Below, in pieces: positions 39,389 to 49,389 of a stretch of DNA of 64,000 nt. The DNA comes from Cylindrospermopsis curvispora GIHE-G1. Its GTDB lineage: Bacteria > Cyanobacteriota > Cyanobacteriia > Cyanobacteriales > Nostocaceae. Numbering within the stretch: the first letter of the stretch is position 1; every line of letters starts with the position of its first letter. Location of the stretch: positions 1 through 64,000 of the forward strand of contig NZ_CP060822.1 of assembly GCF_014489415.1 (NCBI RefSeq), written 5' to 3'. Under the pieces are notes generated by a model. The model was not told where the DNA came from, ran no database searches, and saw nothing but the letters and a program-made list of their open reading frames with translations. Made by a program: the position numbers and the translations under genes.

Positions 39389-42300
39389 ATGAGTTCAATT
39401 TTATACTCTTTATTGCCAGTGGCGAATATAGACCCCATGTCTGAATTATTTTTACGTCATCGTCTGCACATAGTAGAAGAATTATGGGAGTCGGTTCTCA
39501 GACAAGAATGTGGACAAAAAATGGTTGACCTGCTGCGTCAACTACGGGATTTGTGTTCACCAGAGGGACAAACCACCCATGATCAAGCATCCTCAGCAGT
39601 AGCATTGATTGAACAGCTCAACATTAATGAAGCCATTCGTGCTGCTCGTGCTTTTGCATTATACTTCCAGTTAATTAACATTATTGAGCAAGAATACGAA
39701 CAAAAACAACAGTTGACTCGCTATTCTGTGCCCGATCCTGTGGCGGAAGAAAGCTGGCCTAATATTATTTATTCAACTAATCAAAGGGAAAATGATCTAC
39801 CCATCAATAAAGAGACTGGTAGTGATAAAATTACCCCTCACCAGAAGGGAACCTTTGGGGTCTTATTCCCCCTACTATTTAGATTAAATGTTCCACCTCA
39901 GCAGATTCAAAGACTTATTTCTCAACTGGATGTGCGCTTAGTCTTCACAGCACATCCCACGGAAATTGTCCGCCATACCATCCGGGATAAACAAAGACAG
40001 GTAGTTAATCTGTTGCAGCAGTTGGATAGCCTACAAAATCGCGTTGGTGGTCATCCTTGGGAACTGGCAGAAATTAGGGAGCGTTTATTAGAAGAAATCC
40101 GCCTATGGTGGCGCACAGACGAACTACATCAATTTAAACCAACTGTACTAGATGAAGTAGACTATGCCTTGCATTACTTCCAAGAGGTTCTATTTGATGG
40201 TATCCCCCAATTATATAAACGGTTTGCTTATGCTTTAAAACAAACATTTCCTTGGCTCGAACCACCGGGTAAGAACTTTTGTTCTTTTGGATCTTGGGTA
40301 GGTTCGGATCGAGATGGTAACCCATCGGTGACACCCGAGGTGACTTGGAAAACTGCCTGTTACCAGCGGAAGATGGTTTTAGAGAGATATATTCAATCTG
40401 TGAAAAAGCTGATTGAGTTATTGAGCATTTCCATGCACTGGAGTGATGTACTACCGGATTTGTTGGAGTCCCTGGAGTTAGACCAATCTGTATTAGGTGA
40501 TGTTTATGATGCTTTAGCCCTGCGCTATCGTCAAGAACCCTATCGCCTAAAACTTTCTTATGTATTAAGAAGATTAGAAAATACCAGAGATCGGAATTTG
40601 TCCTTATATCGTGGGGAGACTCCCAGCAATGAGGATGCTGATAAATATGCTTCAGGGGAAGAATTTTTGGCAGAGTTAAGACTGATTCAACGTAACTTGA
40701 CGGAAACTGGATTGAGTTGCGGAGAATTAGATAATTTGATTTGCCAGGTGCAGATTTTTGACTTTCATCTGGCCCAATTAGATATTCGTCAAGAGTCTTC
40801 TAGACACTCTGATGCAATAAATGAAATTCTTGAATACCTACAAATCCTTCCCCAAACCTATAATGAACTCTCAGAAAGCGAAAGGGTGAGTTGGTTGACA
40901 GCAGAATTACAGACTAGAAGACCTTTGATTCCAGCAGAATTGCCATTTTCGGAAAAAACCAATGATGTCATTGAAACTTTCCGAGTGGTGCGATCGCTAC
41001 AACAGGAATTTAGGCTTAGGATCTGCCAAACATATATTATTAGCATGTGTCGGCAAGTTAGTGATGTATTAGAGGTACTACTACTGGCTAAAGAGGCACG
41101 ATTGTTTGACCCTGCTACTGGAGTTGGCTCTATTCGTGTGGTTCCTCTATTTGAAACTGTGGAGGACTTACAAAGGTCCAGAAGTGTGATGCGGGAATTA
41201 TTTGAACTTCCCCTATACCGTGCCTTCTTAGCAGGAGGTTATAAACCTGATCACACAGAAAATAACCTATCCCATAATGATCTTAGACCTAACCTCCAGG
41301 AAGTGATGTTAGGATATTCCGACAGTAATAAAGACTCTGGTTTTTTAAGTAGTAATTGGGAAATCCACAAAGCCCAAAAATCCCTGCAAGGAATCGCCGA
41401 GAAATACGGTTTAAACCTAAGAATTTTCCATGGGCGGGGGGGATCAGTAGGTCGTGGTGGTGGACCAGCCTACGAGGCAATTTTAGCCCAACCTGGACAT
41501 AGTATTAATGGTAGGATCAAGATTACCGAACAGGGGGAGGTTTTAGCTTCTAAATACTCTCTGTTAGATTTAGCCTTGTACCACATGGAAACAATTACTA
41601 GCGCGGTAGTGCAGGCCAGTTTATTGAGAACGGGGTTTGATGACATTGAAGCGTGGAATGAGATTATGGAAGAATTGTCAGTGAGATCTCGTCAACATTA
41701 TCGAGCTTTGATTTATGAGGATCCCGACTTTATTGACTTCTTCCATCAGGTAACTCCTATTGAAGAAATTAGTCAGTTACAAATTAGTTCTCGCCCAGCG
41801 AGGCGATCGTCTGGCAAAAAAGATTTGGGCAGTTTGAGAGCTATACCTTGGGTATTTAGTTGGACACAAACCAGATTTTTATTGCCTTCTTGGTATGGTG
41901 TAGGCACGGCATTAGATGAGTTTTTACAGGGACAATCGGAAGAACACTTGAAACTAATGCGTTATTTCTATATTAAGTGGCCTTTCTTTAAAATGGTGAT
42001 TTCCAAAGTAGAAATGACCCTAGCAAAAGTGGATATAGAGATGGCGCGTCATTATGTACAGGAACTTTCCAGTCCGGAAGACAGACCAAGATTTGAGAAA
42101 GTGTTTGCCCAAATTGCCAGGGAATACTATTTGACTAGGGACCTGGTGTTGAAAATCACGGGAAATCAAAGACTACTGGATGAAGATCCTACCTTACAGC
42201 GGTCAGTACAATTACGAAATAGCACTATATTGCCATTGGGGTTCATTCAGGTTTCCTTGCTCAAGCGATTGAGACAGTACAAGACCAGCAGTACGCCGGG

Positions 42301-42394
42301 AGTAATACATTCTCGTTACAGTAAAGGAGAATTACTACGGGGTGCATTGTTGACTATTAATGGGATTGCAGCGGGAATGAGAAATACTGGTTGA
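39389..42394 (+). CDS. ppc: Phosphoenolpyruvate carboxylase
   Basis: Fixes bicarbonate onto phosphoenolpyruvate to give oxaloacetate, the main anaplerotic reaction in cyanobacteria; cytosolic tetramer. From the ATG at 39389 the product has 1001 residues and begins [16 protein letters not shown] like other cyanobacterial enzymes; a GTG 17 codons upstream is not needed. Key motifs are intact: [18 protein letters not shown] with the catalytic His, [14 protein letters not shown], the [14 protein letters not shown] loop, and the C-terminal MRNTG end that closes the active site. Confidence 0.97.
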   Translation: MSSILYSLLPVANIDPMSELFLRHRLHIVEELWESVLRQECGQKMVDLLRQLRDLCSPEGQTTHDQASSAVALIEQLNINEAIRAARAFALYFQLINIIEQEYEQKQQLTRYSVPDPVAEESWPNIIYSTNQRENDLPINKETGSDKITPHQKGTFGVLFPLLFRLNVPPQQIQRLISQLDVRLVFTAHPTEIVRHTIRDKQRQVVNLLQQLDSLQNRVGGHPWELAEIRERLLEEIRLWWRTDELHQFKPTVLDEVDYALHYFQEVLFDGIPQLYKRFAYALKQTFPWLEPPGKNFCSFGSWVGSDRDGNPSVTPEVTWKTACYQRKMVLERYIQSVKKLIELLSISMHWSDVLPDLLESLELDQSVLGDVYDALALRYRQEPYRLKLSYVLRRLENTRDRNLSLYRGETPSNEDADKYASGEEFLAELRLIQRNLTETGLSCGELDNLICQVQIFDFHLAQLDIRQESSRHSDAINEILEYLQILPQTYNELSESERVSWLTAELQTRRPLIPAELPFSEKTNDVIETFRVVRSLQQEFRLRICQTYIISMCRQVSDVLEVLLLAKEARLFDPATGVGSIRVVPLFETVEDLQRSRSVMRELFELPLYRAFLAGGYKPDHTENNLSHNDLRPNLQEVMLGYSDSNKDSGFLSSNWEIHKAQKSLQGIAEKYGLNLRIFHGRGGSVGRGGGPAYEAILAQPGHSINGRIKITEQGEVLASKYSLLDLALYHMETITSAVVQASLLRTGFDDIEAWNEIMEELSVRSRQHYRALIYEDPDFIDFFHQVTPIEEISQLQISSRPARRSSGKKDLGSLRAIPWVFSWTQTRFLLPSWYGVGTALDEFLQGQSEEHLKLMRYFYIKWPFFKMVISKVEMTLAKVDIEMARHYVQELSSPEDRPRFEKVFAQIAREYYLTRDLVLKITGNQRLLDEDPTLQRSVQLRNSTILPLGFIQVSLLKRLRQYKTSSTPGVIHSRYSKGELLRGALLTINGIAAGMRNTG

Positions 42395-42415
42395 TGATTA
42401 TTAGGGTTTGGTGGA

Positions 42416-42664
42416 ATGATCAAAAAACGCACTTTAATTTGTACTGTTATTGCGCTATTATCAGGAATAATTGGTGGATTAACAGCTGCACAAATCTCTT
42501 CTATGTTACATAATCAAAAATGCCTGACCCAACCATGGGGTTGGCAACAGGTTTGTCATGTAGTGGTAACACCAGGAGCAATATGGCAAGGTAGCATAGC
42601 TGGGATTTGGACTGGTACAATATTAGGAGCGTTTTTTGGTGGTTTGGTGGTGCGTAAAAGTTAA
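42416..42664 (+). CDS. Small two-helix membrane protein
   Basis: 82 residues with an N-terminal hydrophobic helix (LICTVIALLSGIIGGLTAA) and a C-terminal one (IAGIWTGTILGAFFGGLVV) separated by a loop with two cysteines (KCLTQP, QVCHV). No family recognised. The start follows GGTGG, 21 bases after the ppc stop, so co-transcription with ppc is possible. Confidence 0.65.
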   Translation: MIKKRTLICTVIALLSGIIGGLTAAQISSMLHNQKCLTQPWGWQQVCHVVVTPGAIWQGSIAGIWTGTILGAFFGGLVVRKS

Positions 42665-42716
42665 ATTCTCTCCTCTTCCTGATAGAATACCTGTTAAGTT
42701 TAACCAGATTATAGCC

Positions 42717-43019
42717 ATGACCACCGAAACAACCGCACAAAATCCAACCACTGGCGCTGATGCTATAGATATAGCGATCGCACAGGGAATTGACTTTGAT
42801 GGATCTCCCATTCCTACTGTCAAGCTAGAGCTATATAATTACGTTATGGGACTGGAAGCAGGTAGACAACGAAGTGGAGTATCTAACACCATGCGTTCTC
42901 GAATTGTTCGCATTGGTGCTAAACACATACCTCAAGCGGAGTTAGATGAGAAATTAGTAGCAGCTGGTTTTGCACCCTTAAAAGAAAAAGAGATTGCTTT
43001 TTTCTATGGTAGCAAGTAA
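42717..43019 (+). CDS. Conserved cyanobacterial small protein (DUF4090-like)
   Basis: From the ATG at 42717 the product has 100 residues. It has a variable Thr-rich N-terminus, then a highly regular conserved body: IAQGIDFDGSPIP, LELYNYVMGLEAGRQRSGVS, MRSRIVRIGAKHIPQ and FAPLKEKEIAFFYG. I associate this with the cyanobacteria-specific DUF4090 family, of unknown function; the basic RSRIVRIGAKH stretch might bind nucleic acid, but that is a guess. Confidence 0.75.
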   Translation: MTTETTAQNPTTGADAIDIAIAQGIDFDGSPIPTVKLELYNYVMGLEAGRQRSGVSNTMRSRIVRIGAKHIPQAELDEKLVAAGFAPLKEKEIAFFYGSK

Positions 43020-43021
43020 GC

Positions 43022-43774
43022 TTAAGAATGTAGTTTTTCCCCTTGTATAACATCCGTCCCCATCACCTTATCCCAAAAGCGAAAATAAAGACCATAATTA
43101 CAATTGAATTTGTGATGATGTAGGGTGTGATGGGAGGGTGTAATCCAATGTTCACCCCAAAAACCATTCATCCAGGAACGGGGATAAACTTCATACCCTA
43201 GGTGATTAATCACGCCAAATACCGTCATTAATATTAATAATAAGATTAACATGCTGGTATGAATGGGAATTATCAACAGCATGATAGGAATAATCACTGC
43301 TTGCATTATACTTTCTAAAGGGTCAAAGCAGAAGGAAGTCCAGGGTGTGGGTTTTATGGATTGATGATGTATTCGATGAAAGCGGCGATATATTTTAGGA
43401 CTGTGTAACCATAAATGGGTCCAGTAGAAATATGTATCGTGTAAGAATAAATATATGAGTAAGCTTATAGGTAAGTATAAATAGCCATATTCCAGAGGAT
43501 TAGTGTACACCCTGGTATATCCATTATTAATGATGGTCATGGCCAGAGCAACTGCTGGGGAGAAAATTAGACTGGATACAATAGACCATTTGATTTCAGT
43601 TTTGATATTCTGACTATTTTCTTTAATTTCCTGAAGACGGCGTTTTTCCCAGGAACTAGGACGACGAGTCCACAGCAACCAATAAAGGGACCAGGATACA
43701 AGAAAATATCTGACAGAAAGTGCGCAAAATATAATTATTGTCAGCGCGGTGAATTGTGTGATAGTAGATAACAT
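43022..43774 (-). CDS. Fatty-acid hydroxylase / sterol desaturase superfamily membrane protein
   Basis: An integral membrane di-iron oxygenase of 250 residues. The three His clusters are present: HDTYFYWTHLWLH (112-124), HRIHH (133-137) and HHTLHHH (215-221), with about four helices between them. Members hydroxylate or desaturate sterols, carotenoids or fatty acids; the substrate cannot be told from sequence alone. Tail to tail with the DUF4090-like gene, 2 bases apart. Confidence 0.9.
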   Translation of the reverse strand: MLSTITQFTALTIIIFCALSVRYFLVSWSLYWLLWTRRPSSWEKRRLQEIKENSQNIKTEIKWSIVSSLIFSPAVALAMTIINNGYTRVYTNPLEYGYLYLPISLLIYLFLHDTYFYWTHLWLHSPKIYRRFHRIHHQSIKPTPWTSFCFDPLESIMQAVIIPIMLLIIPIHTSMLILLLILMTVFGVINHLGYEVYPRSWMNGFWGEHWITPSHHTLHHHKFNCNYGLYFRFWDKVMGTDVIQGEKLHS

Positions 43775-43915
43775 TTGTTTTATTATAATAAGTGTTATAT
43801 ATATTATACATAAAATAAAATAAAAGAGAAGTATTTTTGTGTGACTAACTATTACAATAATGAACTTGTATAACCTTGGTCTTACTGTTTAGATTAGGAA
43901 AACTTTTTGAAGACT

Positions 43916-46312
43916 ATGAACAAATACAGTGAAATACCGCCCCATACGTGGAAACGTGCTATAGGTCAAGGGTGGGAAAGACCATATACAGTTCGCTATC
44001 CCAGTAATTTGGATGATGGGCCATTTCATGGTATGCCATTAGGTGGTTTTGGAGCAGGTTGTATTGGTCGTTCCTCTCGGGGAGATTTTAATTTATGGCA
44101 TATTGATGGGGGTGAACATGTTTTTAAAAATGTTCCCGGGTGTCAGTTCAGTATTTTTACATCTGGTCAAGCTTACGCATTATCCACCCAACCACCAGAA
44201 GACAATACCTTACAAACCTGGCAATGGTATCCCAATGTTGTCCATTCACCAACAGGTGCAAAAACTGATGGGGGGACATATCACGCACTCTACCCCCGCA
44301 GTTGGTTTGTATATGAAAACGTATTTCCCCTACAATTCACTTGCGAACAATTTTCCCCAGTTTGGGCCCATAACTACCGAGAAACTAGTTATCCTGTAGC
44401 TGTTTTCTTATGGAATATCCATAACCCGACCAATCAACCCATTACTGCGAGTATTATGTTGAGTTGGGAGAATATGACCGGGTGGTTTACTAATGCTCTC
44501 AAATCTCCTCAAGTTAAAATTAGGGATGATGGCTCTCCTGTATATGAATACCAACCACGATGGGGTGAAAGTCAGGGGAACTATAACTGGTTAGCAGAAA
44601 ATGACCAATATTTGGGTTGTGTTTTAGGTCGAGCTACTGATAATCCAATTCAGGAAGGTGATGGTACTTGGTGTATTGCTACCGTGAAAAATCCCCAGGT
44701 TGAATTATTCTATCATTGCCAATTTAATCCTGTGGGTAATGGTGAAGAAATTTGGCGTGACTTTAGTCAGAATGGCTCTCTATCTAATTCCCAGGACGAA
44801 ACCCCCGCAGATGTAAATTCTCGTTTGGGCGCTGCTGTTGCAGTCCGCTTTACCCTCCCACCTGGGGAAACTTTAACAGTTCCTTTCGTCTTGAGTTGGG
44901 ACTTTCCAGTGACAGAATTTGCAGCAGGTGTCAACTATTATCGTAGATATACTGATTTCTTCGGCACTACCGGCGATAATGCTTGGCAGATTGCTACTTG
45001 TGCTCTGAAAGAATGCTACAACTGGCGATCGCATATTGAGAGTTGGCAAAAACCAATTCTGGAAAGGGAGGATTTACCAAGCTGGTTCAAGATGGCTTTA
45101 TTTAACGAACTGTATGATTTAACTAGTGGGGGAACCCTGTGGAGTGCAGGGACGGAAAAAGACCCCATGGGTCAATTCGCGGTTTTAGAATGTTTAGACT
45201 ATCGTTGGTATGAGAGTTTAGATGTTAGATTATATGGTTCCTTTGGACTGTTAATTTTATTCCCAGAATTGGAAAAGGCGGTCATTCGTGCTTTTGTGCG
45301 GGCCATCCCCCAAAGTGATGATAGATCTAGAATTATTGGATACTATTTAACCATTAACTCCCCCAGTCCGATGGCATTACGCAAGGTAGCAGGGGCTACA
45401 CCTCACGATTTAGGCGCACCTAATGAGTGGGTTTGGGAGCAAACCAACTATACCAGTTATCAGGACTGTAACCTATGGAAAGACTTGGGTTGTGATTTTG
45501 TCCTGCAGGTGTACCGTGATTTCCTGTTTACCGGTGCTGATGATATGGAGTTTCTAGTCGACTGTTGGCATGGTATAGTGCTGACTTTAGATTATCTCAA
45601 ACAATTTGACATAGATGGGGATGGAATACCAGAAAATTCTGGCGCTCCCGACCAGACCTTTGATGATTGGCGACTAAGTGGTGTTAGTGCCTATTGCGGT
45701 GCTTTGTGGTTGGCCGCTTTAGAAGCTGCGATCGCCATTTGTGATGTTTTGATAAACCGCCCGGAATTACCAAATGTGGGGGAGCAAAGATCTATTTATG
45801 AGAATTGGTTAAACCAATCATCACCAGTATATCAACAAAAACTATGGAATGGCAAATTTTACCGTTTAGATAGTGAAAGTGGTTCTAATGTGGTGATGGC
45901 TGATCAACTATCAGGACAGTTTTATGCCAGGTTGCTTAATCTACCGGATATCGTGCCAAGAGATCGGGCCCTTTCTGCTTTGACTACTATCTATGATGCT
46001 TGTTTCCTCAAGTTCCAAGATGGTAAGTTTGGTGCTGCTAATGGTGTTCTTCTGGATGGTTCACCGGAAAATCCTCAAGCTACCCACCCTCTGGAGGTTT
46101 GGACGGGTATCAATTTTGGCTTGGCTGCTTTTTTACTGCAAATGGGCATGAAAGATCAAGGTTTGCGTTTAACCGAAGCAGTGGTGAGACAGGTCTATGA
46201 TCATGGTCTACAGTTCCGCACACCAGAGGCGATCACTGCTGCTGGTACTTTTCGGGCTAGTACCTACCTTCGGCCTATGGCTATTTGGGCTGTGTATATA
46301 TGCTTTAAATAG
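43916..46312 (+). CDS. GH116 family glycosidase (GBA2-like glucosylceramidase)
   Basis: About 798 residues of the glycoside hydrolase 116 family, which includes human GBA2 and bacterial beta-glucosidases. The N-terminal domain starts with RPYTVRYPSNLDDGPFHGMP and GGFGAGCIGRSSRGDF; the C-terminal alpha/alpha barrel contains WYESLDVRLYGSFG, whose Glu (about residue 433) is the likely nucleophile, and PDQTFDDW, whose Asp (about residue 583) is the likely acid/base. It has no signal peptide, so it is probably cytosolic. A TTG three codons upstream lies closer to the AGGAA ribosome site and could be the true start. The substrate in cyanobacteria is unknown. Confidence 0.9.
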   Translation: MNKYSEIPPHTWKRAIGQGWERPYTVRYPSNLDDGPFHGMPLGGFGAGCIGRSSRGDFNLWHIDGGEHVFKNVPGCQFSIFTSGQAYALSTQPPEDNTLQTWQWYPNVVHSPTGAKTDGGTYHALYPRSWFVYENVFPLQFTCEQFSPVWAHNYRETSYPVAVFLWNIHNPTNQPITASIMLSWENMTGWFTNALKSPQVKIRDDGSPVYEYQPRWGESQGNYNWLAENDQYLGCVLGRATDNPIQEGDGTWCIATVKNPQVELFYHCQFNPVGNGEEIWRDFSQNGSLSNSQDETPADVNSRLGAAVAVRFTLPPGETLTVPFVLSWDFPVTEFAAGVNYYRRYTDFFGTTGDNAWQIATCALKECYNWRSHIESWQKPILEREDLPSWFKMALFNELYDLTSGGTLWSAGTEKDPMGQFAVLECLDYRWYESLDVRLYGSFGLLILFPELEKAVIRAFVRAIPQSDDRSRIIGYYLTINSPSPMALRKVAGATPHDLGAPNEWVWEQTNYTSYQDCNLWKDLGCDFVLQVYRDFLFTGADDMEFLVDCWHGIVLTLDYLKQFDIDGDGIPENSGAPDQTFDDWRLSGVSAYCGALWLAALEAAIAICDVLINRPELPNVGEQRSIYENWLNQSSPVYQQKLWNGKFYRLDSESGSNVVMADQLSGQFYARLLNLPDIVPRDRALSALTTIYDACFLKFQDGKFGAANGVLLDGSPENPQATHPLEVWTGINFGLAAFLLQMGMKDQGLRLTEAVVRQVYDHGLQFRTPEAITAAGTFRASTYLRPMAIWAVYICFK

Positions 46313-47220
46313 TTATTGGTAATTAAATCTTAAGAGATAACCATAGCCACCAGCGGGCCAGAATGTCTATCCAGCTTTTTATAGCGTTCTGGTTCCATAT
46401 ATTAATTGACATTAAATATCACATCTATGTCGTGAATCACTTGATAATACACTTGGTTATGGGTATTTGTTAGGGAGCATCATTTATTTCCCCTTAAATG
46501 TTTAATTTAATAAATTATTAAATGGTATCATAAGCAACTAAATTATAAAAATATTCTATCTTCATGCCCCACAGTTATTGCTATTTATTTAACTTGAGTG
46601 ATTTGCTATTTCTGTGTTAATAATTATTTTATTAAAGGAGATTGCCAAAAAACATATAACAATCTATAATCAAGGAACTACCGAAGGCAATTTTACGGAA
46701 AATCAGGGATTTCTGCTGAGTGATAATTTATGAAGTTCTTATTCTATAAGGCTTTACACTCCTACATCAAATTGAGATTGCCTCAAATATTCAACAATTG
46801 ATAACTTTAAAGTTGTCTAAAATGAGGGGTCTGACCCCCCATTTATCTAACAAAAATCAGACGAAAGTTAAACTTGCACAATGACCAAATGAACGTTTTG
46901 AGATCTTCACTAAATTTGACTTATCAACTTGCCATCTTGGCAGATGATATGGGAAAAAAAGATAGTATAAATTACAAATGTAGCTTGAAAGAAGTCAGAT
47001 TCCATGGGTTTACTGACTCAAAAATGGTGATACTTTATAAAAAAGTTTCACCATTTATCAGCGGCTATTTGTACAACAATACTCAATGACCATAGCCTTG
47101 TTCTGGTTACTCTTTGGGGTTGATGACTAGAGGATAATTAAACACGGATCCGAAACTGGTCAATCACATCTGAGCATTCATCAAATAAATCACGCCTAAA
47201 AAATAAAAGTAAGACTAACT
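46313..47220. other. Long upstream region of hetP
   Basis: About 900 bases, very AT-rich, without a convincing gene. It contains the HetR operator at 46824-46840. A 71-codon frame at 46874-47089 has no family or ribosome site and is probably chance. A 22-codon minus-strand frame near 46325-46395 (starting MEPERYKKLDRHSG) looks coding-like but is too short to assign. A long leader upstream of hetP is also known in Anabaena sp. PCC 7120. Confidence 0.6.
46824..46840. promoter_or_regulatory. HetR-binding palindrome upstream of hetP
   Basis: The 17-base sequence GAGGGGTCTGACCCCCC differs at two positions from the inverted repeat GAGGGGTCTAACCCCTC that HetR binds upstream of hetP in Anabaena sp. 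PCC 7120. It lies 381 bases before the hetP start. HetR is the master regulator of heterocyst formation, so hetP here is probably a direct target. Confidence 0.85.
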
Positions 47221-47613
47221 ATGAATCACAATTTTTCTAACAACACTGGACTTGCTGATACGAAAATCAATCCTGAGCAGTTTGACCAGGTAATAGAGGC
47301 CATTCTAGCTGGCAAGTATTCTTGGGCCTGCGTGCTAATGTTGCGGTTTGTGGGTTATAATCCTTTGCATTATATTCCTTACCGTACTTACAACCGACTA
47401 ATCAAGGAAAACTCCCATCAAAATCGGTCCGAGACCGAGAAAAAGGAAAATCTCAAACTTGCTTCATCATCCAGCGACAAACGAACTGATAATAATCATG
47501 TAACCCAAACCAACTGTTTGACCAAAATTAAAGACTTGGCCTATCTGGAGGTAAGAGGTAAAAAGTCCCAGTCAGAAGTTCACCATACCCGCAGAGAGAA
47601 AAAGTTGGCATAG
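47221..47613 (+). CDS. hetP: HetP-family heterocyst commitment protein
   Basis: 130 residues. The conserved HetP core is unmistakable at about 18-62: [20 protein letters not shown] followed by [20 protein letters not shown]. The C-terminal half is Ser/Asn/Lys-rich with a final [15 protein letters not shown] segment also seen in HetP proteins. HetP acts after HetR in committing cells to become heterocysts; the genome of Anabaena sp. PCC 7120 has hetP and several paralogues, so this could be hetP itself or one of them. The upstream HetR palindrome favours hetP itself. Confidence 0.88.
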   Translation: MNHNFSNNTGLADTKINPEQFDQVIEAILAGKYSWACVLMLRFVGYNPLHYIPYRTYNRLIKENSHQNRSETEKKENLKLASSSSDKRTDNNHVTQTNCLTKIKDLAYLEVRGKKSQSEVHHTRREKKLA

Positions 47614-47666
47614 CTACTTGATATCTGGGGGAGGTGTCAATACCAAGCAGTGGCAAATTAATGTTT

Positions 47667-48950
47667 TTAAAAATTAATGTTTTTATTGTCGGTAAAGATC
47701 GCTAATTCGGTTTCTGGATCGAAAAAGTGCAGTTTTTCCACAATGGGTGATAGCCAAATTTGATCCCCCATGTTAATTAGTCTATCCGAAGGTACTCTTA
47801 CCTGTAGTATCTGACCATCTAATTTCGGTAAATCAGGGTTAATTACTCTTACACTCAGGAAACTATCATTTCCCAGATTTTCTACTAGATCTACTTTAAC
47901 GGGTATATTTTTTGTCGCCGGTACACTTAACATCAGGTGTTCTGGACGAATACCTAAAATTAGGGTTTGTCCACTGTATTTTTGTAGTGCTTTTCCCCAC
48001 TCATTTGGTAGAGTAAAGCGAAAATTGCTGTGGGTAATTAATAGTGGTGCATAAAATTCTACGGGAATGAAATTCATCGGTGGTGAACCAATAAATTCTG
48101 CCACAAAGCGATTTTTGGGATAGTTATATATTTCTAAGGGACGGGCAACTTGTTGAATTTGTCCCATATTCATAATGGCAATGCGATCGCCCATAGTCAT
48201 TGCTTCTGTTTGGTCATGGGTAACATAAATAGTGGTTGTTCCCAATTGTCGCTGTAATTTGACAATTTGTACGCGAGTTTCTGCTCGTAGTTTAGCATCT
48301 AAATTAGATAGGGGCTCATCCATTAAAAACACTTGTGGATCCCGAGCGATCGCTCGACCCAGTGCTACCCGTTGTCTTTGTCCTCCGGACAGTTGCTTAG
48401 GCAGTCTATGTAACATTGTATCTATTTGTAGCAAGTGAGCAACTTTTAAAACCTGTTGTTCTATAGTTTTTTCCGTTTGAGTTTGATAACGTAATTCTTT
48501 GGGTAGTTTTTGAGTCAATCCCATGAGCAGATTTTCTCCCCAGTGACCCAAAGTTCCCTTAGAGCTAGTGTGGTTAACTGGTAAACGACGACGTAAACCA
48601 AATGCAATATTTTCATAAACTGTCAAATGGGGGTAAAGAGCATAATTTTGAAATACCATAGCAATATCTCTGGCCTTGGGAGGTAAATCATTAATCAGAT
48701 CACTCCCTATCCAAATGTTACCCCCCGTCATCACCTCCAATCCTGCTATTAAACGTAGCAAGGTACTTTTTCCACAACCTGAGGGGCCCACTAATACCAT
48801 AAACTCGCCCTCGATAATAGTTAAATTAATGCGACGTAGGACATGAATACCATCTCCAGGTTGGTTGGAAGAAGATGACTCTTGGTTCTTAACTTCTCCT
48901 ATGCGGGGAGGGAAAGTTTTGTAAACGTTTTCTAATACAACTTTTGCCAC
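47667..48950 (-). CDS. ABC transporter ATP-binding protein, MalK/UgpC type
   Basis: ATPase of a sugar or glycerol-phosphate importer, 427 residues, somewhat longer than the usual 360-380. Walker A is GPSGCGKST, the signature is LSGGQRQRVALGRA, Walker B is VFLMDEP, and the switch His is in VTHDQTEA. The C-terminal TOBE regulatory domain includes LGIRPEHL. Two insertions account for the extra length: about 15 residues after the first strand (QESSSSNQPGDG) and about 35 between the Q-loop and the signature. No permease or binding-protein gene is adjacent, as is common for shared ATPases of this type. Confidence 0.93.
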   Translation of the reverse strand: MAKVVLENVYKTFPPRIGEVKNQESSSSNQPGDGIHVLRRINLTIIEGEFMVLVGPSGCGKSTLLRLIAGLEVMTGGNIWIGSDLINDLPPKARDIAMVFQNYALYPHLTVYENIAFGLRRRLPVNHTSSKGTLGHWGENLLMGLTQKLPKELRYQTQTEKTIEQQVLKVAHLLQIDTMLHRLPKQLSGGQRQRVALGRAIARDPQVFLMDEPLSNLDAKLRAETRVQIVKLQRQLGTTTIYVTHDQTEAMTMGDRIAIMNMGQIQQVARPLEIYNYPKNRFVAEFIGSPPMNFIPVEFYAPLLITHSNFRFTLPNEWGKALQKYSGQTLILGIRPEHLMLSVPATKNIPVKVDLVENLGNDSFLSVRVINPDLPKLDGQILQVRVPSDRLINMGDQIWLSPIVEKLHFFDPETELAIFTDNKNINF

Positions 48951-49389
48951 AGTAAATGATTAAGTAAATTAATAAGTGATTTAAGACCTCAAGGCAGTTG
49001 TGCTACCATGACTATATTATGAGAATATTGGGTCAAGAGGGAGTCTTTTTTTGCCCCAGTAGTTTCTTTCCAGCTAATTGATAATATAGAGAAGAGAAAA
49101 CATAGAATCTTTAAATACTAGCTGATCATTATATACTATATATTAAAGAGTGATCACCTCTAGGAGTTGAGGAGATAAGAATCCTAGAAGGGGTGAACAG
49201 AATGTTGTATACCTTTAGATTAATTAGCCATTAATAAACTAACTGTATGGTAATGCTCAAGTTTCCTGACCTGGAGAATTAAATGGGAAATAATTGGGAG
49301 ACAAAATTCTGTTTATCTACCACCAGATGCAATAATTGTAGTCCTAACAGTCTAGACACTATATAATTTGAGAAGAGGAAATCAGAACC
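48951..49389. other. Intergenic region upstream of the vWA gene
   Basis: AT-rich divergent region of about 440 bases. It contains an imperfect hairpin at 49154-49196 (TCACC-TCTAGGA paired with TCCTAGA-GGTGA around a 16-base loop). No gene recognised. Confidence 0.4.

Noticed and set aside
46321-46391. 22-codon minus-strand frame beginning MEPERYKKLDRHSG
   Set aside because: It looks coding-like but is too short to assign and has no partner sequence; kept only as a note in the intergenic entry.
46874-47089. 71-codon frame between the HetR site and hetP
   Set aside because: No ribosome site, no family resemblance and a composition like the surrounding AT-rich leader; treated as chance.
46313-47220. 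NtcA site (GTA-N8-TAC) upstream of hetP
   Set aside because: No match with exact spacing was found by eye in the region.
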